Below, in pieces: positions 1-13,661 of a stretch of 64,000 nt of DNA (position 1 is its first letter; each line of letters opens with the position of its first letter). The notes below the pieces were generated by a model, which saw only the letters and a program-made list of their open reading frames with translations, was not told the origin of the DNA and ran no database searches. Origin of the DNA: Hoplostethus atlanticus (Eukaryota > Chordata > Actinopteri > Trachichthyiformes > Trachichthyidae); contig JAXDDX010000059.1 of NCBI GenBank assembly GCA_034670405.1, forward strand, positions 1,831,501 to 1,895,500. The letters are read 5' to 3'. A program made the translations under genes and the position numbers.

Positions 1-161
1 ACTGTACAAAGTGATTCATCAGTCATCAAGCAGGCATTACATGGTCTGAATGGCTTACTGGTCGTTTATTAACAACTGTACTTTCAATAGTGTATGAATT
101 ATTAATGGTTTTCCTTTTGTGCTGACTCAGTGATGGAGAGAGCAGCCAATCAGGTGCTTAC

Positions 162-3100
162 CTGTCAATGATATACTTGATGTTGTCATGGACACTCTGG
201 TCATTTCGTCCCTTGTATGGTTGGATGTGAAATGCAACCTGGGGAGACAGGCAGAAATACACACACATACACCTCGTTGATCTCCATTCATAATATTGCT
301 GTCACAAAAGGTGCCACAATCAGCAGTTGCACTTGACCTTAGCAGGTATTGACTTAAACTCTCCAGTCAGTAACTCTTGGGAGTCTTCTCATTTGGAGGT
401 TTGACAAGGGCGACAATATGATGATCCTCTGGTTTCTAACAAATCGAAGCCTGGGGTGTCGCCAGGAGGAAGGTGGGCCAATATGATGTAGTCATTATAT
501 TACAGTCGAAGGTAATTACAGCTGATTGCTTACCCCCCCAACCCCACCCCACCCCACCCCATTTCAGCAAAACAAGTTAGTCACGCACAAGCATGAACCA
601 TGTGTGACCTTGTGTGGCCCTAAAGCACAGCACGACACCAGTTGACCAGTTGTGTGGTTTCTTTACTCTTGTAACACATTGCAGGTTGTCGTATTTGTTA
701 ATATGTTTTTTTATAACCTTTTTTTAACCTCATCATTCAAAAAGGATGACAGTGACATCGGCCACCAGTACAGCATATTATAGTTCGCCGCTTCAGAGGC
801 TGTGCCTATAGGAGGTGCCTGTAAAAGAGCATGCTTCCACTCCATTTCACTTCCATGACAAATGCTCTGGCGCGCTACGTAGATGTTTTCAACCCTGACT
901 AGTTTCCCTCAGGAGATTTTTGAAAAGTTCAGTTAATGGCTCTGAACTGGCTATTTGCCATTGATGAACAGAAGCAGCTGAGGAACACAGGACCAGAAGT
1001 GAAACATACACAAAGTGCTTAAGTTGAATATTTCAAGGCAGGAGAATTCCACGCCTTGAATTATATATGATAAAAGTGAAATGCTTTTCTTCTTGTGCAG
1101 TGGACACCCAGGGGAAACAATGTGAAGGAAAATGGCTTTTTAACAAAATGGATTTAACACGTCAAGGAGCGAGCCAGCATAATAAAGCTTGATGCTTAGC
1201 TTAAGCTGCATCATTCCCATTTTACTAAACTACTAACTAAACTAAATTTATATAGCTAAAATAAAAAAAACTTTGATTTTGAATTTTTCTTGACTGCAAA
1301 TTCTGTTAGATATTTGTTTAGAACCAAGCGGTGTGCTTGTAAATGAGACAGACTCAAAGCATTTTAATATCCCACAAACATAGACAGCACAAGCCTAGAG
1401 GACCTGCAGCATGAACCGTGCAGGACAGAGTGGAATTTAGTGCTTTGTCATGCAATAAGTACACAACAAGGGAGGGATATGATATGAGCCAAAAAATAAA
1501 CAAAGTATGAGATGAAGTTCCAGACCTTTTAAGATTATTCTTTATAACAATTATATCAATTTCAGCAAAGTTGAGGACATTCCTATATGAAAGATCGTCA
1601 GCTTCACTTTGTTGACAAAGCCCATAGGCCTACACACACCAATGGAGAGCCATTCAAGATCGGATCTAGCTGAATGCTGTTCAGTGCATCTGGAAGCAAG
1701 GAAGTGTGTCTGTCAGCATCACTTGGGTACCCATGGGCTATAGTCCCCTCTGTACGCAGCTACATGGCCTATTTACTGGCTAGAACATTTGTAGGCCCTT
1801 AGGGTTCAGATTGTTCAGAGAGGCAAACTGAGTCATGGGGCTCATGATGCACAGCCCCCCTCTGCTCCATGCCCTGCTCCCAGCCTCCTGCACCCAGCTT
1901 CTAGTCCACTGCTACCCCCCTCACTCTCCCCTGGGCCAAAGGCCAAAGGCCTCAGCTCTGTCTCCTCGCCAAGCTGAGGTCGACCATTTTATAGCAGCAC
2001 CACTGTTGTGTAGGGTTGTTGGCTCCACATGGATCTGTTCTTGAACTCCACCATACACAGTGCAAGATACACAAGTTGTGTGTGGGTGCTGCTGAGGCAT
2101 TTTTTTAACTTATATAAATGAAAAGTAAACTGCTCTTTCCTTTGCAGTGTTACCCAAAGTGAGGTCAGGGAGTTTTAGCAATGTGGTGTGTGGGAGTGCC
2201 AGTGTGGTGGAGGTGGGATGTGCTTTTCACTCACTTGGCAAGTCAGTGCTGCTCAAAAGTTGTAAGTCGTAATACTGTATCCCATCTTAATCTGAGTATT
2301 ATCCTTTTCATCCAGTGGTAAATGTTAGTTTTACCTACGTGGGAGACAGTTATCCCACTGGTCACGACAGACCTTAACACTATTTCCACATATTCTCGTG
2401 AATACTGCAGCCTGTGAATAACAAATGATGCCATTGGGTCGACAATTTCATGTAAAGCGCCTTACAGTACTATAAGTGGATACGTTTTTAGGAAGGTTGG
2501 CACCAAAAAACAAGCCCCTGATCCTGGAAAGGTTAGTGTCATATTCATGCACCGCTGAGCTACACAGGACCATTGTGAAGAATCAGGCATCGGTGTGATG
2601 TTATGCAGCCTCATTCACATGCTGTGTGTCTTATAGTGCTCTGTCAAGCGGTAAGTTATGAAGAGTGCCTGGCTCATTGTAATCCTTCTCCTCAGCCAGG
2701 AGCATACTGAGGAGGAGAGCTCTGTTGTGACAAACAAGACAAGACAGTATAGGACAAGGAAGGACAGGAAGGACTAGGCTGGTGAACACAGACACAGCGA
2801 CACAGCGCTTATAGACAGGTATCCTGCCTCGCTTTCACAGAGTAGAAACTGGAAAGTGAGTCTTACAGATGATTTGGGATAACGTATAGCCTAGACTCTT
2901 CGAGGGCCTGATCTTGCAACACCAAACCAAAACTGCTCACTTATCCTCCCAAGCCTGTCTCAGATCAGCTGGTAGTCTCTTTGCTGCTGAAAGCTGATAT
3001 CAGAGATCTGTATTTACATCTGATACATTTTGGGCCATTGCCACCGCCCCTGAAGCCATCTCTCCTGCTGATCCCGCTCGTGTATCCTGGTGTGAAGAAA

Positions 3101-5783
3101 AAAAAGAGGTCTCACATGGGCCTCGCCGTTGTAGCCTTTCAACAGGGGAATTATTTAAAGTTGTTGCATTAGCAAATTTGCATTAGTGCTCCAAATGATC
3201 AGAGCCAAAGTTCTTTACCTTGTCAGCATTTTGCTGAGATTATGCAAGAAAAAGCACTCCAAAGATAAATGTCCTTCTGTGCACTGGGAGTGGGAGGAGT
3301 TAATCAAAAACAGGCAGACCTGGAAGAGGATACCTAGAAATACACCACTCAGAATACAGTTATGCTGGAGCTTTCCCTTGGCTGCTCTCTCATCACTTCC
3401 CTTTACTTGCTTTAATAAGACACAAACATGTCCAGTTCCTTCTTAATTCAACAAGAATGAGCTACAACCTGTCTGAAATATTCTGCTGTGTAGAAAGCAT
3501 GTGACAGTCCTTTATTGCACACACATGCCCTTATGAAAATCCCATGCTCGATGGGTCGTTGCGAACAATAAAGCGTGGCATTACGTAAATCCCATCTATT
3601 TGCCGTTTCCCTGACAGCATTATGTCTGAAACCTCATCAGCCTGGTGTTGCGTGCCTAATCTTCCCTTTCTTGCCGCGCCCTTGCAGAGACGCATTTCTT
3701 TCTTCGCCTGCAGCTAAATGTGATATCAGATCTGACAGGCAGGGTTTGGAGGGGCGGCCGGCCCGACAAACCTACTGCCTCGCATCAAAGTTGTTTGCAG
3801 AGAGGACACAGCCAATATGTGTCTGATTGCTGCCTGGAAACAGAAAATTTAATGATGCTTTATCTTCCCATCGAATACATAAGACTGCAATAGTAATGCT
3901 TTCAATCCATTTACATTGTATCTACCCTTTGTAATTACTCCAAAACGTAAGGTCTGCTGTGCATTAACATCTAGATACATAGTCAATCAGCAGGTTGAGT
4001 GGCAACATAATATTGTATGAATACAATTACATGTATAACCCACTCACTTCTACAATGAAACACCAAGCTGAACTATTATTAATATAACAATTAATAATGA
4101 ATCAGCACATTTCATCAGTGTGTTGCAACCTCCTATTATAACCCAAACAAACTTAGTCGGTAATGTCGATGCCTCGCGCTTTTATTATACCTCTTTCAAC
4201 AAGGAGCTTTGATGCCAGACGACAGCGGGTGATCTGGTTCCCGGCCACCTCGCCCCTTAGCGGGCTGGTTTACTTTATTTAAATATGAGGTGTGTTGAGC
4301 AGATGCCGGTGGTGCATTATTAATGACACCTACCCTGAGTGGTGGGTGAAGCTCTTACAAGCCTGTTTCTTTCATACTGTCGTTTCACATTCATTTATAC
4401 AGACACAAAGCTCATGTTGGTCCCAGAGCAGCTTTTAAAATGCACACAAACAGAAACACACCCCCCCCGCTTCTCTCTGTCGGTGTCACCATTTCAAAAA
4501 CACAGTTCAAAGCAGGGAAGCACCCCAAATTAAGTGTCACGTCTAGTAGTTAAGAGCTTTATGTGTTTGTACTCACAGTCTGTCAATATACAGATGCATT
4601 CACAGACCTGGACAGCTCCCGTTCACACAAAACTGTGGTTGCCTGGCCGGTGTGTTCATGAAAGACTGGCAGCTATGTCATCAAAAATACTGACGTGATC
4701 GTGATCTGATCTCTTTCTCTCTCTCTTTCTCTCTCTCTCTCCCGTGGTATCTTTCCCCTGTCTCTCTCTGTCTCTGTATCTGAAGAGCATCTGCCATTAA
4801 ATGTATCGCATTACGAGAGCGGTCTCTGTAAAAGTTTTATAAGCCTTCAATACAGTGACAGAAGCCAGAGGGAGCAAATATTGGATGCCGTTGTTTTCTC
4901 TGCCACGCCATTTTCCGGCCTAATTGGCATTTGGTCATGTGGTTTTTGCACACCTCCCCCCACCTCTCCCCAACCCACCACCTCGCTGATGTGTTCCCGA
5001 GCTCATTCGGTCCCCGCTGACAACTGATCCGACAGCAGCTCTTTGACCTGTTTTTCGCTGTAATGCCGGAGATGTCACTGTCTGCTGCAAACATCCGGAG
5101 TCAAATCCCCGAGCGGCAAAGACAGCTTTATAATTCCACGTTATAAGTCCAACATCGGTGGCTCTCACTCGTCCACCCCAGTGACGACGAGGGGAACTGG
5201 TACAGATTCCTGTTCTACACACCGCATGCCTTACCGCAGTGCTTGTTTTGTGATTTTTTTTGTCGTGAGCAGTGATACGCCCTGTGCTCACCACTGTGAA
5301 GTATCAAGATCTCTTTTCTAGCTGTTATGTCTCTGTGCTTTTAAGGAAGGACAGATAGGTAGACACACTGATATTCACACACACACACACACCTACCACA
5401 TCAGCCTCATTCATATCCTGGCAATCATTTAGAAATAATACAAGCGGTCTCTCTCTGGAGAAGGGTTTAGGCTTTTACTCATGAAGTTAATACTTAAGGG
5501 AGTTCAATAGGCTGGAAATGTAATGCAATTAGGCGACACACAGATTCCTACACAGCAAAATCGTCAGTGTTAATTTAACTCTGAAAAATCATTGTGCCCG
5601 TCGACACCCATTAGAGTTCATTTAACACTTTGGATGGTTGTAAACAGCTGCCCCAGAGCCACTCTACGAGTGAACAAACAACTCTCCGGTCAACAGTTGC
5701 CAACTCCAAATAATTGTCACTGAAAAATCAACATTTATTAACACCGGAAAGTTTGATTTATTGCTCTCTTTTAGTGCCTTGGA

Positions 5784-5852
<69 letters not shown>

Positions 5853-8289
5853 TCAGAATGTGCTGATGCCATTTACCTTGAGGTTGTGTCTGTATGCACC
5901 ATCCAGTACAGCTGGTATCAAGTCCTCAGTGGGTTCCCCATTGTCATCAGCCAGGCCTGGAGGATACCAGGACAGCACCAGGACCCCTGGAGACACACAG
6001 CAACGCTTTCCACTTATCATCCATCCCGGACCAAAGATATTAGCCAACACCACAGATAACAGTGTTGTCTGGTGAAAAAACATATCTCCACAATGTCAAT
6101 TGGGTGGGAATTATGGAGAAAAATGTTATCTTCAAATTGACTCCTATGCATTATTGAAATTATAAAATGGGTTTTCATTAGCTCATATTAAATACAAGTT
6201 TAACAATCCCCATGAGGGAGATTGGGTGCAGAAATAAAAGAATGACTTTCATGGGCCCAGTAGCGTCCAAGAAACCTAATCAACCCATAATGGCCCATGT
6301 AAACGAATAAAAGCACAAAAAGCCTCGCAATTACAGTTACAGGGTTTTCACACAGCAGCAGCAATACTTCATCCCCATGGCCACATAGCCCCTCACACAG
6401 TTTTACTGTCGCATTTGACAACACCGAGTGAACTCAGGCAGTTGGGTGGCATTGATTGAACATGCTGTGAAATTTCTGTCCTGCTCCTCCATTAGCGTAA
6501 TGACTTACTTTACAGTTTTCAGGCAGATGTTGGTAAGGTTAGTTACATAATGTGTAGTGAATAGTGTGAACAGTGCATTCCTTTTACTTCAATGCCCACC
6601 TTCAGTCATGCATGTCTTGTATCTGATTGATAAATATGCACTTGTCAACTTGGGACTATTTATAATATCTCACTTTAGCGGCAATCTCTTTGCACAGCTC
6701 GAGTGTATGACAGCTCATAAATTCCAGTAGAGAAATGCTCGCCCATGCTCGGATGCCGGCCGAGAAATGGCTTCATATCAGACAGTGGTGCCTGGCCGCC
6801 AGACAGGCTCTGGCACATCAAATATGCACTCAAAGCTAATTTGTTAAACTCGTGTCCACTTGCTCTGGAGCTGTGGGGAATATTAGATTACAATATCCAA
6901 CTAACAATGTCTGCATGTATTAAAAATATGGCCAGCCTATTCATTTTATTTATGGTGCCCCTGTGAAGTGGTGGGGTATCAGTCATCCAGGCAAGTAGTG
7001 CTGTTTAGAGTTTGGCTGGCTCTCTGTGGTTCCTAATTAAATGGATTGTTTTAACTACTGCGAGCTGGCCTTCCCTTGATCCATCTGTCACGGCCATGCG
7101 GTTTTAGAGGCACGGGTGGTTGGGTCACCATTACGGGTGGTGTACAATAACCAATTGAGCCCCAGGACAGAAACATCAGGGCCGATCATGTGTAGGCTCT
7201 GATGACAGTACACCAGGCTGTCACCCGACACCAGGCTACAGGCTTCGGCTATCTTATAGCAACACCACACAAGAGACGAACAACGGCCCTAGGTGGTAAT
7301 ACACTTCCAGCAACCCACTCATATTGATCTTTTGACTTTTGACTTTTGACTTGACTTGACTTAGCCAGCATACATATATATAGGCTACAAATTTCAAGAT
7401 GAGTAGACATGGTGTTTGGAAAACCATGTGGGACCATGGTCTCAAAAGTGAAATTGTGAAATTGTTATACTAGGGACATTAATCTGCTGGTAACACGTAG
7501 GCCTAAGAAAATCAGAGAAGCTGCCCTCCTGATAGCTCTGCAAACGTTAATGCCAGGAAGCCTTCTCTAGGCTGGCGGTGCAGGAGCAGAGTTTTAGCTG
7601 AGCCTAAGGAGCTGTCCAGTGGTTGAGTGGTTCTGAAAATGTTATGTGCCCCTCAAGTGAAAATGAGGCAGCTTTGCGTTAACAAGCCAAATTTCTGTAC
7701 AGTTGCTGGGTATGAACAGCAACACTCAGGTCACTTATTTTCCATGACGGTCGGGGTACCCACTGCGTGTTTGAACTGTACCTGCTGCAGATTGCCCGAT
7801 CTGCTCCATGTGCGACTCCAACACGTCCGGATCCCTCGAACTGTACGGATTCAGTTCAGGGTAGAAACTGGAGCCGATGTCTTCCGGCGGCATATGTCTC
7901 CCTCTCGGGTAGCTGGCTGCGATTTTAGGGTCCCAGTGTGGGACCAGGGCGTGATCCCAGTGCATGTATTTACCGTCCATATGTGGGGTCCCGTACCAGA
8001 CATAGTAAAAAATATGGACGTCGTAAAATATGGTTCCTTCAGGGCCAGAGTTGGATAAAACTTTGGTCTTGCCGCCAGCCGGGCGAGCTTGACCCGGGGA
8101 CGCCGTCGTGTCTTGGGACACAGAGCGCCTGTCCATCTTCCCCCCTATCATCGGCAGGAGCATCAACCCCGGAGCCAGATCCGAGAAGCCGTCGCTGGGC
8201 TTCAGTGTCCTCAAGCCCATCATGGTCCCGAAGACGAACAATGTGAACAGAAACAGAGCTATGCACGCTTTCTTCCGTAGCCTTGCCAT
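162..8289 (-). CDS. maneal: Glycoprotein endo-alpha-1,2-mannosidase-like protein, exons 1-3 (3' part outside window)
   Basis: This is a Golgi type II membrane enzyme of the endo-alpha-mannosidase family (GH99), which cuts glucosylated mannose from N-glycans. Coding exons are 8289-7782, 5986-5877 and 238-162; phases 1, 0 and 2 join cleanly. I chose the Met at 8289 because MARLRKKACIALFLFTLF matches the family N-terminus; the frame stays open to a Met 14 codons upstream at 8331. Residues about 7-26 form the membrane anchor after a short basic cytoplasmic tail. The catalytic domain starts around the FYYVWYGTPHMDGKYMHWDH segment and continues with GVLVLSWYPPG and VAFHIQPYKGR. These motifs fit MANEAL better than MANEA. 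The remaining catalytic exon(s) lie left of position 1. It is divergent from lin28a. Confidence 0.93.
239..5876 (-). other. maneal intron 2 (5.6 kb), no gene seen
   Basis: I found no coding exon in this interval; the open frames are short and show no family resemblance. It holds a C-rich simple stretch near 535-560 and a long dinucleotide tract just inside the 5' splice site. Several calm, non-repetitive blocks (about 3590-3830 and 4190-4340) look like possible conserved noncoding elements, but this is only an impression from composition. Intron 1 (5987-7781) likewise holds no gene. Confidence 0.6.
5787..5852. repeat. (TC)n followed by (AC)n microsatellite
   Basis: About 43 bases of pure TC/CT repeat run into about 22 bases of AC repeat. 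The tract sits about 25 bases downstream of the maneal exon 2 donor site, where it reads (GT)n then (GA)n in the transcript. Confidence 0.95.
7329..7362. repeat. Short tandem repeat of a tttgac-type unit
   Basis: Three copies of a 7-base unit (ttttgac) pass into 5-base ttgac copies inside maneal intron 1. Confidence 0.8.
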
Positions 8290-8989
8290 CTTGGGCAAGA
8301 ATGAGACAATTCCTCTAAGAGCAGACGGCATGGACGGAGCAGGGTTGTAAGTAAAACGCGTTTCTGTCTCTTCTCCGCACCGAGTTGAAGTTCAACTCAA
8401 AACCTATAGGCTACTGTCCAAAGTGTCGTGCATGACATCTACAAATGACATATAGTACATACGCCTACTGCATTATCTTCCTCATAAATTCATAACTTCA
8501 AAAGCAGTTGCTACATGATCACAGACACTGTAGACTACATGACGCAGTTAAATGTGGCTGTGGGTTTTTAAGTTTCTACCACAAGCTCATAAATCCTTTG
8601 AATTATATTATTTGAGGTATCGACACACACAAAAACTCACTTCGAAAAGCGTTTGTTCTGCTCCGCACAACAGGAATAAACCAGAATAGGCTACATACAC
8701 ATTCCTGCTTGAGGTCCTGTCCCAGCTGCGAGAGAGAGGAGATTTTGCTCCATGACTTATCATGTCCCATAAAGATGTTTCACCCACTGATTATCACATT
8801 TCCACTCCGAGGCTCGTGCTCCCAGTTTGGTACTCCTCCAGCTCGCTGTTTCGTCCCGCCCCGAAGCTTTGCAGTGAGTCCCGACAGATGAAGAGCGTCA
8901 GCCGATCGGCTCTCTGGTCGCTGTCCATGGTGCTTCCGGCACCAGCGGTTGTTTTCTCTTTTACACAGCCCATTGCTTTGCAACAGAAG

Positions 8990-9000
8990 AGGCGGGGCTA
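8990..9000. promoter_or_regulatory. GC-box-like site, possible maneal promoter
   Basis: The word ggcggggcta lies about 700 bases upstream of the maneal start codon, within a relatively GC-rich island next to AT-rich DNA. A GC box (Sp1/KLF family) is the simplest reading. No transcription start can be proven from sequence alone. Confidence 0.25.
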
Positions 9001-10838
9001 AGGTTATCTCTGTTTAGATATTTAATTGTGCATGCCCCCCCACCGTAGTACGTAGACCGTAATACGACTTGCTACAAACCTCACAACAAAAACAAAGACT
9101 CTTATGACAGAAATCATAAGAGTTTGTGAATCTCCAGTTTCCATACATTTTCATTTGTCACTCGTAACGTGTAGGCCTAACGTGTAGCGTGAAGTATGAT
9201 TAAAAATGATAAATACAATAAAATAATACCACAGAAGCCTACGGAACTCAGAGGTTCTGTTAAGATACAGTTTGAGTTTAGTTTCAGGTCGGAAAGGGTT
9301 GGGCTGAACCTTATGCTTAAGGGTTTGATCCATTAGAGGTCCTCGTGAAGTATCAAGTACTGTAAAACAAGTGTGAAAAAGCCTCTGAAACAGCCTTTAG
9401 ACCATCATGGGACACTAAAAACTCAACATTGAAACCCAGACATTTTTTTAAGCTCCTAAGGGGGAACTCTCGACTAGATTGCTACCTTTAAATGAAGAAT
9501 TAATTGACAAAAAAACACTATTGAACAATTAGATACAATTAATACAATGTGCAAAGAAAGTAATATTTAATAAAAGGCCAGTGTCAGTCTAAGACTACTG
9601 TGCAGCCTGCTTTGTTTCTCTTCTTTCTTCTACTGAGCTGACCAAGCACACCCACACGAACTAAATCAAATGATGTAAAGTCATTTGTTAGCACGTTTTC
9701 AACCTCTGCCAACCTATGTTCTTCTCAGAGAATAAAGCTCAAAGGCGTCTGTCACAACGTCTCAATATCCTCATCAACGGTCTTGCAGAGAAGCTCCACA
9801 AAGAAGCAGCTTTCAAGTGTTAGTGGCTTGTTAGTCGAACAATGACACATAACAGCAATAAGTCCTGTGCATAAGTCATCATTTACCCTTTTTAATCTGC
9901 TCTTTGTGTCATTGTGTAATTTTCAAATTTCATAATAGTGAGCATGAGTTTGAAAATACAAGTCATGTTCAATTTGACTCAATCTGCTCATTGCAATATT
10001 GCATGAATCAGAAAATAAACTGCCGTCTATGCTTGTTAGCTTCAGTGATTAGTTATATTATTTTTCTTTCATCTTTTGCTTATAATATCAAATTGGCTGA
10101 CAGTTCTTTGGATCTGGCTGGCAGATCCCTGGTTTAGCTGTGACTTTGATCCAGTAGCTGCTGTTGGTAGAGTTAAAAACTCAAGTGTTCGGTTGTCTGA
10201 ATATCCGTTTTGTCCTGCACGGAGTTCTAAAAGAGTTATACTGACACCTAGTGGTCATTTTATATAACCCTCGCCTTGCCATTTCTGCCTTCATGTGCAG
10301 GCGCAAATGTCATAATTAAAAGCAGACTTGATGTGTTGGAAAGCATGAAAGAGATGGTAAAAGTGATTTAGTTTATTATTATATGTTATTATTTGGCATT
10401 CTTTGCAAATAACTGTAATTGTTGTATATTTCTATTTTCACTTTTTGTTTAACTTTAAGTTGTGGCAAGATTTTCTGGCTAATACATTAATTAAAACATC
10501 ACTTACCTGCCTTGTGTGGATTTTCTCCTCTTCATTCTGCCACTTCAGAACAAAGTAGCTCTGTGATTTATTCTTCTTTATTTCTAAAGGACTGTTTAGA
10601 ACCAAAAACTGAATGCCAGACAACTTATATTTTTGACTTCCGAATTTGGAAGAAAGAGGTTATGAGGAGCATTTGAAAGCAGTATATTTCACTAAATGAA
10701 AGCAGCTAAAGCTGGCGTCTTATTGGTTTGCTTTCATCGTCACACAGTGCAACATATCCAAATGTTACTCCCTGCTCTTGCCAGTTTGAAAACCACAATC
10801 AGTATTGGATTAGCTTTGAGATAGCCTGGAGCGCCCGC

Positions 10839-10866
10839 TGACGTCAAAACAGGAGGCCGCCATCTT
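10839..10866. promoter_or_regulatory. CRE and YY1-like motif pair
   Basis: A perfect CRE palindrome, tgacgtca (10839-10846), is followed ten bases later by gccgccatctt (10856-10866), the reverse complement of the YY1 core aagatggcggc. Such pairs are typical of CpG promoters, but they also occur inside repeats. No exon is recognisable beside it. Confidence 0.35.
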
Positions 10867-11119
10867 TGAGCCTGGTCCATTAGCTTGAATTGGCTTGAAT
10901 CCAACAGAGGGAGCTCGAAAAGCCTTTGGCTTATAGCCAATATTATGGACCAGCACTTCCAAGGCACTGGCCCCATCCACTGGGAATCATCTGACTTTCT
11001 TACACTTCACTAGATTGTTTTCCTAGCTACAACTTGTCTATCGTCCTGAAAGGCTGAGCACTTAAGCCTTTGCGCAAGCGAATAGGCCTAGATAAAGATA
11101 ATAATTGCACAATTAACCA

Positions 11120-11164
<45 letters not shown>

Positions 11165-11184
11165 CACCACCACCACCACCACCA
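11120..11184. repeat. (AC)n and (CAC)n microsatellites
   Basis: About 40 bases of AC dinucleotides are followed after two bases by about seven CAC triplets. Confidence 0.95.
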
Positions 11185-12368
11185 TGTGCACGAGTGATGA
11201 AGGTTGCCTACAACTTATAAAGTATGTTAACCTATTTTGTATGCTCAATGGCTTAAATACTCGGCTTTACACTTGGTATAGTCTGACATGGGAGGTCTTT
11301 CTATAACCAATTTCAGATATCATGAAATTAATCTAGATCCGAGTAGTGCAACTGCGAAAGTTATTTTAGAGGAGCTAAAATATCAGACATTGGGCCTATT
11401 GGCATGAAAACAAAGCTTTTAAATATTTTTAAATTCATTAAGTGTTTTCATGCCGCCACAGTGACCAGATAGAGAATTTTATCAGGACGATGAGAATGAG
11501 ACTCATGGTCACTTCTTTTAATTTATAGGACTGGACTTTTCTTTGCCAAATCCAAACACATTGAGACGTGTACATGCTCTAGCCGTTTGGTTCCTTTTTT
11601 CTATATTTCTTTCATGAATATTTCTTATCAACAATTCCCAGTCATTTACTGAAGTTTATGAATCTGTAAAACAAGGCCTATTTTTTTTCAGGCTGTCATC
11701 CCTAACGAAAAATAATTATAGTAATGATTCCATACAACTATCACAGCCAAACTGTAAGCCCCTAAAGTAATATAACATGAATAGTATAACAATAACTTTG
11801 GAGATTAAAAAACATAGGAAAGTAGGTTAACTATAAACTCATTTAGGGACTCATACCTGCATAGCAGATATTGACAGCTATCACAGATTTGGATTTGGAT
11901 ATTTTCTTTATTTGTTTAAGTGTCGATTGCCACTAAAGACGCCATAGGAGGTAGTCCTAGCCCTGGTGGGTTCAGGCCCACAAGGGGTCGTAGTGGTAGT
12001 TGGAAATCGACAGATCTCTTCATCCAAGTGGGACTTTATTTCCATTCAGAGAGAATGAATAGAATTCAAATTATACTCGATTGATTGTTTATTTTATTGC
12101 TAATAAATTCAACTAATACGTGCAGATCTTTCTCACACAGATCCATTCTAATTTATTATTTTGTTCAACCAATCAAACCAATATCAAAAGTATTGGACTG
12201 ACATCGGACTATTGGTGCATATCATGATTGAAACATAAAAAAGTCTATGAGTGAAGTTTTCTACAAAGTTTTATAAAGGTTTTCTTTATTTTAGGCATGA
12301 AATGTATGTTGACAATGGTTTACCTGTAGATTACTATTCAATACAGTGGATTAACGTCTTTTTTTTTA

Positions 12369-12375
12369 CTACTAC

Positions 12376-12408
<33 letters not shown>
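12369..12408. repeat. (ACT)n / (ATT)n trinucleotide repeat
   Basis: A few act triplets pass into about ten att triplets. Confidence 0.9.
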
Positions 12409-13486
12409 TGTATTTCGTTATAATCATACGATTTTTATTTCTCTTTTGGCTATTTCAAATAATTTCACCTCAGGTAGGATTGGTTAAGAAAATCTGTTTT
12501 CCTGTCTCTCTTTACTTCATCCATCATTCCACAAGGACAAGAGTCAACAGTCAGCTTTAACATAATGTGATCAATCACTATTGATCCATGAATTCGTTTG
12601 ACCAGGTTGGCTTGTTTTCGTGTTGCAATTTTTCAGGGCTTTTTGTAGAAGATAGTTTGTAACCTTCTAGTTTTGTTCAATTCGGTGTTCTTTTTATTCC
12701 GTAATGTCACCTCGTGCATTTAGTTCATCCTTTCACTTACAATTAGCTGTTGCTCTGCTGCATGAGAAACCCTCCCCCCTCCATGTTTCCTCTCAAGAGA
12801 AACTGGATGGATTACCATTACACACCATCCTTTGGCATGTTAGGACAGCAGCAAACACACTCACTGATTACAAAGAAACGAATGGAGTCCAATCACACTT
12901 TACAACCATCGTGGAGAGAGAAAATGTGGTAAATGTAGTGCTGTAAAAAACGATATTACATTATCTGATATTAAAAACATGATTTATCTTCCTTTACCTA
13001 TCTTTACCTTTCCAGCTCCACCAGATCAAAATGACTCCATCTTTGGGTGCACGAGGAGGTATGAGGCAAAAAAAAGGCGAGCAGGGGTGGAACGAATGTT
13101 ATTTCCTACCTCTGTCCATTTTGCCTTCTTGGGTGGTAATGGAGGTGGGGTATCAAGAGTGGGAAAATAGTCAATTTAGTCTGTGATAATTAAAATAGCT
13201 CTTTGGATAAGCACTGGCCGTTCCCTCTTGTCCCTAAAGGAAAATAACTAGTATGTATGTGTATACCCGTGATATATTTTAGAAAAAATTAAATTATGAT
13301 CCCCTATAGGGATATTATAGCCTAACTCACTATACCACAGACACATGTTAAGCCCCCATGTGAATATTATAGGAATATTATAGGAGAATTATAGGGATTT
13401 TTCGTTGGGAGTGATTGGTTGCTTGCCACATTTTGGGCCCTTCCTTCAAACAATGCGCAATATATCCGTAGGGACTAAAATTATTA

Positions 13487-13502
13487 GTCACGTGGACGTG
13501 AC
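13487..13502. promoter_or_regulatory. Palindromic E-box-type element upstream of lin28a
   Basis: gtcacgt and its exact reverse complement acgtgac are separated by two bases, creating a cacgtg E-box core. It sits about 150 bases upstream of the putative alternative lin28a first coding exon, a sensible place for a bHLH-Zip (MYC/MAX or USF type) site. Binding is inferred only from the motif. Confidence 0.35.
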
Positions 13503-13651
13503 CGAGAGTGTGGGGGGTTAGTTACTGAGGATGAGAAATGGTCATTTGTATTGACCATCAGAGCTGACCACTACTGGAGGGGAGAGAAAAAAAACACACG
13601 TCGCCCAGTGAACAGTGAAGACTGGGACTAAATTCAAGAGGGTCCAGAAAC

Positions 13652-13661
13652 ATGGCAGAGG
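13652..13661 (+). other. lin28a: Candidate alternative first coding exon of lin28a (MAEG)
   Basis: An ATG starts the ten-base coding segment atggcagagg, followed by the donor gtatgt. It ends in phase 1, exactly the phase that the lin28a exon 2 acceptor (14550) needs. Splicing would give MAEG-VCKTEEDEG instead of the MGSVSNQ start at 14012. MAEG is also the N-terminus of LIN28B proteins. Transcript support cannot be seen from DNA. Confidence 0.5.

Larger units (their letters stand above)
8290..13651. other. Intergenic region between divergent maneal and lin28a
   Basis: No exon could be supported here. The segment should contain the maneal promoter and 5'UTR (left part) and the lin28a promoter (right part). 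It also holds two microsatellites, a CRE-plus-YY1-like pair near 10.84 kb, and an AT-rich stretch around 13.26-13.40 kb with repeated attatagg words. Open frames in this interval are short and lack recognisable domains. Confidence 0.55.

Noticed and set aside
1835..2044. Short open frame in maneal intron 2 (69 codons)
   Set aside because: It has no domain, no codon bias and no splice context; it is ordinary for intron length.
4837..5294. Overlapping minus-strand frames of 85 and 119 codons
   Set aside because: They are Arg/Gly-rich readings of GC-richer intron DNA with no family resemblance.
7627..8350. Long plus-strand frames opposite maneal exon 1
   Set aside because: They are shadows of the real minus-strand exon; the protein match is entirely on the minus strand.
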